A model generated the notes under the pieces. The model ran no database searches. It saw only the letters and a list, made by a program, of their open reading frames with translations, and had not been told where the DNA came from. DNA of 64,000 bases from NCBI GenBank assembly GCA_009774465.1, contig VSNT01000002.1:1-64000 (forward strand). The letters are read 5' to 3'. The position numbers were made by a program, and so were the translations under genes. This document shows, one piece after another, positions 59,830 to 64,000 of this stretch (position 1 is the first letter of the stretch; each line of letters opens with the position of its first letter). This DNA comes from Lachnospiraceae bacterium. GTDB lineage: Bacteria; Bacillota_A; Clostridia; Lachnospirales; Lachnospiraceae.

Positions 59830-61206
59830 TTAAAACTGAAAATATATAAATGGATTATAAGTCCCGTTTACCAGCATCAAAATTGACAGGATAAGGATTG
59901 CTGTCTGCACACACAAGTCACATATCCTGACAGGAAGAAAGTTCTTTATTTTTTCATATTGCTTTCCAAAAAGACGCTGCAATGCCCCTGTAAACAACAG
60001 TCCCGCCGGAAAAGCTGCCATAATCCTTGCAGGCATGGCCATGATAATCATGGCGTCCGAAGCAGTTCCCGAAAACATCTGTCTCACATATTCTATCGCC
60101 TGTGAAATGGAATCTGAGCGGAACAAAACCCAGCCCAGCATAACAACAAATGTGGTGTATATCCAGTTAAAAACCTTAACGGGATTTTTATCAAGCACCC
60201 GCCCCAAAAACAGTCGTTCCAAAATTAAAAACAGCGCATAATATACCCCCCACACCACGAAGGTAACATTCGCCCCGTGCCATGCGCCAGTAAGCAAAAA
60301 GACAAGAAACAGATTCGCACACGTACGCTTCTGTCCCTGCCTGCTTCCCCCTAACGGTATGTACACATATTCTTTGAACCAGGAAGACAGGGATATATGC
60401 CATCTGCGCCAAAATTCACGTATGGAAAGTGAAGTGTAGGGATACGCAAAGTTCTCTCCAAACCGGAAGCCCAGCATCCTGCCTAGTCCTATTGCCATAT
60501 CAGAATATCCGGAAAAATCATAATAAATCTGCAATGTGTAGCATACAATGCCAATCCATGCAGCAGGAGATCCCAATCTGGTCGTATCAAACGCCCATAT
60601 CTTATCCGCAACCTCCGCAAATGTATTTGCCAGCAGCACTTTTTTCCCAAGTCCATAACAAAATCGTTTCTTCCCTTCTGCAAACAGAAATACGCTCTCC
60701 TGCCTGTCTTCCAATTGCCGCTCAATATCACCGTATTTAACGATAGGTCCTGCTACTAATTGGGGGAAAAAAGAGACATACAATGCAAAATCTGAAATCT
60801 TTTTTTGTTCCTGCACTTTGCCTGTATACACATCTATCACATAAGACATGGCCTGAAAAGTGAAAAAAGAAATTCCTATAACAATCGTTCCAAAGTATTT
60901 AAACAAAATTAAAATACCAATATCCACCCCTAAAACAAAAAACAGCTTTGCTTTTCTGTTTCGTTTACCCACATCATTTCCAATCAGCAAACCACCAAAA
61001 AAATTAAATATAATGGAAAACAGCAGAACCGGCAGATAAGCAATGTTCCCCCATGCATAAAATAATAAACTTGCAGCCAGCAGGAAACCATTTTTAACCC
61101 TAATCCGCATCTCCCGTGAAAAAAACGGCAGAATTGTCAAAATAAAATTGATTCCGATAACAGCCGGAAGAAAAATCCATATAAAAATCATTGAGCTGAA
61201 CAGCAT
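59830..61206 (-). CDS. MBOAT family membrane O-acyltransferase
   Basis: A 458-residue, about 11-helix MBOAT enzyme of the AlgI/DltB type, with SFFTFQAMSYVIDVYTGK, YYDFSGYSDMAIGLGRMLG, WRRWHISLSSWFKEYVYIP and catalytic H310 in TGAWHGANVTFVVWG. It moves an acyl group from the cytoplasm to the cell surface. It works with the DHHW protein encoded next. It is 29 bases after the AAA ATPase gene, on the same strand. The accepting polymer is not determined. Confidence 0.95.
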   Translation of the reverse strand: MLFSSMIFIWIFLPAVIGINFILTILPFFSREMRIRVKNGFLLAASLLFYAWGNIAYLPVLLFSIIFNFFGGLLIGNDVGKRNRKAKLFFVLGVDIGILILFKYFGTIVIGISFFTFQAMSYVIDVYTGKVQEQKKISDFALYVSFFPQLVAGPIVKYGDIERQLEDRQESVFLFAEGKKRFCYGLGKKVLLANTFAEVADKIWAFDTTRLGSPAAWIGIVCYTLQIYYDFSGYSDMAIGLGRMLGFRFGENFAYPYTSLSIREFWRRWHISLSSWFKEYVYIPLGGSRQGQKRTCANLFLVFLLTGAWHGANVTFVVWGVYYALFLILERLFLGRVLDKNPVKVFNWIYTTFVVMLGWVLFRSDSISQAIEYVRQMFSGTASDAMIIMAMPARIMAAFPAGLLFTGALQRLFGKQYEKIKNFLPVRICDLCVQTAILILSILMLVNGTYNPFIYFQF

Positions 61207-61235
61207 TTTACCTTTATCCTCTTTTCCATTCGTAT

Positions 61236-62099
61236 TTAAAAGTCTGCAAAGTCCTTTTCATGCTTTTTAAAGAAATCATAATATGTCCTGACATTTTTAA
61301 GTTCGCTCCAGCGTTTCACATCCACCACTTCCTCATCCATATCATAAATCTTTGCACCCTTCATTGAAAGCAGGAAAGGCGAATGTGTTGCAATCACAAA
61401 TTGGCATCCAAAAAACCGGGCAGAATCTTCCAAAAATTTAAGCAGCTCCTGCTGTTTTTCCGGCGACAGGCTGTTTTCCGGCTCGTCCAATAAATACAGT
61501 CCATTTTCTTTGATCTTATCTGCAAAATAAAGAAAGGCACTCTCCCCATTTGAGTGCTCCCGAACATTGTCCGTCATATTTTTGCGGACAAATTTAGACT
61601 GGGTATTGCTTCTTGCCATACTTACTTTTTTTAGATGCTCATAATCATCCAGCGACTTCATCTGAAAATGAGCGTATTTTGCATCCAGATATTCTTCAAA
61701 TAAATCTTCCCTTTTTCTATTGATACCCTCATTTATGTTTCTTAAGTTCAACATAAAATCAAACACGTCGTCACTGGTAATAATTCTGCTTTCTGCCGGT
61801 ATTTTTAATTCTTCTTCGTAACTGCACAGCTTCATATAATCTTCAAAAAAATTGGAACGGTTAAATAAGGTATCACGTTCCAGTCCCAGCTTCTGTGCAA
61901 TCACATTTAAGGCAGTGGTCTTTCCCGATCCATTGCCTCCATACAAAATTGTAACCGGCTCAAAATCAAGCCTTGTCAGATTATGCCTCGACAGGATCTG
62001 AAAAGGGTAATACGTATCATAGCACGTTCTTTTTTGCCCCATTAAAAAATCGTATTCTATCTCAATATGTGGAAATTTAAAGTTGGATAAATAAATCAT
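61236..62099 (-). CDS. AAA family ATPase (RecF/OLD-like)
   Basis: A 287-residue ATPase with Walker A YGGNGSGKTTALN near 55, an inserted helical arm, signature HSNGESAF, Walker B LYLLDEPENSLSP and the ATHSPFLLS loop, as in OLD/RecF-like AAA proteins without a nuclease domain. Follows the third small gene of cassette C by 34 bases. The proximity may be chance; RecF-like ATPases also occur in defence and toxin systems. Confidence 0.9.
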   Translation of the reverse strand: MIYLSNFKFPHIEIEYDFLMGQKRTCYDTYYPFQILSRHNLTRLDFEPVTILYGGNGSGKTTALNVIAQKLGLERDTLFNRSNFFEDYMKLCSYEEELKIPAESRIITSDDVFDFMLNLRNINEGINRKREDLFEEYLDAKYAHFQMKSLDDYEHLKKVSMARSNTQSKFVRKNMTDNVREHSNGESAFLYFADKIKENGLYLLDEPENSLSPEKQQELLKFLEDSARFFGCQFVIATHSPFLLSMKGAKIYDMDEEVVDVKRWSELKNVRTYYDFFKKHEKDFADF

Positions 62100-62133
62100 G
62101 TGCGTTTCCTTTAATATTTTATCTGATATTCTC

Positions 62134-62376
62134 TCATTCTTTCATCCATGACTCCATATTACCATTTTCCTCATCCCGAAGCATATTCCATACATATTCT
62201 GGCGACTCTGCATATAAACCGGATTCTCTGTCCTGCAGCAATTCATAAGTCATTGTCTTTAGCAACTTTTTCAATGCATCTTCATTTGAGCAATTCTCTT
62301 TTTCACTAATTAAGTGCACTAAGTAGAGAGAAATAGCCTGCATTGATTTATTAATATTAACACTTGATGCTTTCAT
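62134..62376 (-). CDS. small cassette protein X (cassette C)
   Basis: An 80-residue protein whose C-terminal half (GLYAESPEYVWNMLRDEE) matches the third genes of cassettes A and B. ATG 62376 overlaps the DUF3990 stop as ATGA. Helical and charged. No other family seen. Confidence 0.73.
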   Translation of the reverse strand: MKASSVNINKSMQAISLYLVHLISEKENCSNEDALKKLLKTMTYELLQDRESGLYAESPEYVWNMLRDEENGNMESWMKE

Positions 62377-62942
62377 CCTACAATCTCCCTTTTGTTTTTC
62401 TTAAATTTAAGTTTTTGAATTGCCACATTTGTTCCAAAAAAATACTGTTTAGGCAAATTCTCCGGTTCCAACTCTTTTATCAAGGCGTCTAATACTTCAC
62501 TTGCATAGTTGGATGCAATCAATTCTTCCTTATATGAATTGATAACAGTTACGATATTTTCATCTGCTGTTGGTCCAATCACAATGTCATAATTATGAAC
62601 CGTACTATCCGAATTTCTATTCATCAAAATAAATCGTACCCATTCCTGATTTGCTTCCGTAAATATTTTTATATTTAAATTTCCCGGCTTATTAAGACAA
62701 CTATCATCAAATTCCAGGTTATACCTGTATGCCTGATATCCTTTTGTTTTATATTCAGGATTTCTCTGTCGTATTTTTGCCTCTCTTGCTTCAATAATAC
62801 GTTTATTTCTTCTGGCAATATTCTCTGCATGACTTTTTATTGGAGTAGCATAAAACCCCTTGCCAAAATCTTTAAACCCTTTCCCCATCATCACATTAAT
62901 TTCATTAATGTCATAAGTTGTTCCATGAAATAAATCTTTCAC
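62373..62942 (-). CDS. DUF3990 protein, predicted ADP-ribosyltransferase fold (cassette C)
   Basis: A 189-residue protein, somewhat longer than the copies A and B because of a charged insert after the second motif (about 50-75). LFHGTT, KDFGKGFYATP, EWVRFILMNR, YDIVIGPTADEN and FFGTNVAIQKLKF align with the other two. Start is a GTG at 62942, one base after the DUF3791-type stop. Likely active-site motif set intact, activity unproven. Confidence 0.85.
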   Translation of the reverse strand: MKDLFHGTTYDINEINVMMGKGFKDFGKGFYATPIKSHAENIARRNKRIIEAREAKIRQRNPEYKTKGYQAYRYNLEFDDSCLNKPGNLNIKIFTEANQEWVRFILMNRNSDSTVHNYDIVIGPTADENIVTVINSYKEELIASNYASEVLDALIKELEPENLPKQYFFGTNVAIQKLKFKKNKREIVG

Positions 62943-62943
62943 C

Positions 62944-63162
62944 TCAAACGTTCTCCTCTATTGCATCAATATATGATTTCAAATCAAGCAAAATCCCCTT
63001 TATTCCCATAGAATTATATTCTTCATAACAAACATCAATATAAGAAAGTAAATCATATTTATCCATGAGATCGCTGATTTTACTATATTCAATGTTCCAT
63101 TCCTTTTTTATAGAGTTGGCAATCGTTATCTGCATATTTAACACATTATCACTTCTGGTCAT
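62944..63162 (-). CDS. DUF3791-type small protein (cassette C)
   Basis: A 72-residue helical protein (NIEYSKISDLMDKYDLLSYI) with the same hydrophobic pattern as its relatives at 48433 and 32169. ATG 63162, RBS AAAGGGGG. First gene of cassette C. Confidence 0.75.
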   Translation of the reverse strand: MTRSDNVLNMQITIANSIKKEWNIEYSKISDLMDKYDLLSYIDVCYEEYNSMGIKGILLDLKSYIDAIEENV

Positions 63163-63302
63163 AACAGCCCCCTTTCACTTTTATTATATTACTTCTCTTT
63201 TACTGCGTAAATCACATAATCACTTATTTGTTCTGCAATGTTTTATTTTATCCGTATCAAATTTTTCTATGATCTATATTTTCCTTACTGCCCATTATAC
63301 AC

Positions 63303-63342
63303 AAAAAATGCGGTGGCCACCAACAAAAAGTTTTCACCGCAT
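63303..63342 (-). terminator. intrinsic terminator of the acyltransferase gene
   Basis: ATGCGGTG (63308-63315) and CACCGCAT (63335-63342) form an 8-bp stem; on the minus strand it is followed by TTTTTT. It lies 20 bases below the end of the acyltransferase-3 gene and separates it from cassette C. Confidence 0.7.
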
Positions 63343-63361
63343 TTCTGTTTTATATCCTGTT

Positions 63362-64000
63362 TTAATGGAGCATCGTTATTTTCCGGATGCCCGGTATATG
63401 GTCTGCCACAAATGCCCCGGCAAGGCTGACTGCAAAAGTAAAAATTGTCAGGACGGGTATCGAAATGATTGCAGGAAAAGAAACTGTTGTAATCCCAACA
63501 AGATTTAATTTTTCAATCACAAACATATGAAACATGTATACAAAAAACGTATACGCTGACAGTTTGCTCCACATAGGAATGTTCTTTATCCGGTCAAACA
63601 GTTTACAATACTTAAAGAATATAAAAATGGCAGCACTCATAACTAAAATATTCAAAGAAGCAGGGCTAAACCATTTTTCCAAATAAGTGCCCGTTTCCCT
63701 GCAATCCCTTATCGTCAAAAAAGCTGTCAGGCAGACAGCCCCTATCCCAAGAGTGTAAATAATCCACCGGATTTTTTTCTTTATCTCTATCTCATTCAAA
63801 TAGTACCCTAACAAAAAGTAGCCAAAATTGCCTGCCAGAATATCCATGCCCAAACTGTCAATTCGTGCCTGAACCGTATTTAGATGAAAAGTGCCTGTCA
63901 GGCAGGGAACAATAAATCGGAACACTGCCCATAAAATCAGATAATAACGCACTGCTTTCTCTTTGGCGCATATTTGTCTTGCAACTGGAATTAATATGTA
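63362..64000 (-). CDS. acyltransferase-3 family membrane protein, partial
   Basis: C-terminal part (at least 212 residues) of an integral membrane acyltransferase, open to the right edge of the window. It has about six helices with the typical Acyl_transf_3 spacing (NFGYFLLGYYLNE, SAYTFFVYMFHMFVIEKL, with the HMF/His context near the C-terminal end). The frame continues without a stop from 63953 to 64000. The catalytic H and R lie upstream of the window. It could acylate a cell-surface sugar; this fits the acylation genes nearby. Confidence 0.88.
   Translation of the reverse strand, partial: YILIPVARQICAKEKAVRYYLILWAVFRFIVPCLTGTFHLNTVQARIDSLGMDILAGNFGYFLLGYYLNEIEIKKKIRWIIYTLGIGAVCLTAFLTIRDCRETGTYLEKWFSPASLNILVMSAAIFIFFKYCKLFDRIKNIPMWSKLSAYTFFVYMFHMFVIEKLNLVGITTVSFPAIISIPVLTIFTFAVSLAGAFVADHIPGIRKITMLH

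Noticed and set aside
1..64000. CRISPR array, transposon, integrase, rRNA and tRNA
   Set aside because: No regularly spaced repeats with unique spacers, transposase or recombinase proteins, or RNA-gene signatures were found on either strand.

Overview
The window looks like the chromosome of a Gram-positive anaerobe of the class Clostridia, most likely Lachnospiraceae. The evidence is an oxygen-sensitive class III ribonucleotide reductase (nrdD/nrdG), a flavodiiron protein, small families common in Clostridia (CD3324, RNHCP, DUF3791/DUF3990), a secreted galactanase lipoprotein, AG-rich ribosome-binding sites and moderately low GC. No rRNA, tRNA, CRISPR array, transposase, integrase or phage gene was recognised. 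All functions are inferred from reading motifs; no database search was run.

Left part (1-24.5 kb): a LytTR response regulator, aldehyde dehydrogenase, a small membrane protein, a hemerythrin/CheX-like/receiver fusion, nrdDG, and a LytTR-DUF3021-ABC operon whose leader carries a 98-bp double-hairpin element. Then follow an RpiR-type regulator remnant, a sugar O-acetyltransferase, redox proteins (FAD/Rieske oxidoreductase, flavodiiron protein), CutC, a potassium channel, a GH53 endo-galactanase, a MATE pump, an AraC regulator, a NUDIX hydrolase and a NERD protein.

Middle part (24.5-46 kb): an envelope-stress-like operon (TPM protein, PspA, TerB-like/AAA+ ATPase), a hybrid histidine kinase, peptidase T, the first DUF3990 cassette, a LysR/MATE divergent pair, an epimerase, a QueG-like ferredoxin protein, a tandem GNAT protein and a frameshifted aminoglycoside nucleotidyltransferase. 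A plus-strand block at 41.2-45.9 kb (MarR regulator plus two ABC transporters) has a base skew unlike its surroundings and looks acquired.

Right part (46-64 kb), almost all minus strand: an eight-gene tightly packed run (radical SAM, histidine phosphatase, methyltransferase, second DUF3990 cassette, alpha/beta hydrolase, P-loop protein), a glycogen-debranching enzyme, a TetR/MFS pair, upp, a C45 peptidase, and a surface-acylation cluster (GNAT, DHHW protein, MBOAT) fed by an AAA ATPase and the third DUF3990 cassette. The window ends inside an acyltransferase-3 gene.

The most notable signal is the recurrence, three times in about 31 kb, of a cassette of three tiny-to-small genes. At its centre is a predicted ADP-ribosyltransferase-fold protein (DUF3990), flanked by a DUF3791-type protein and a third ~76-80-residue protein. 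The copies are strongly diverged in sequence but translationally coupled, which suggests a repeatedly acquired effector/partner module. Its function is unknown to me.
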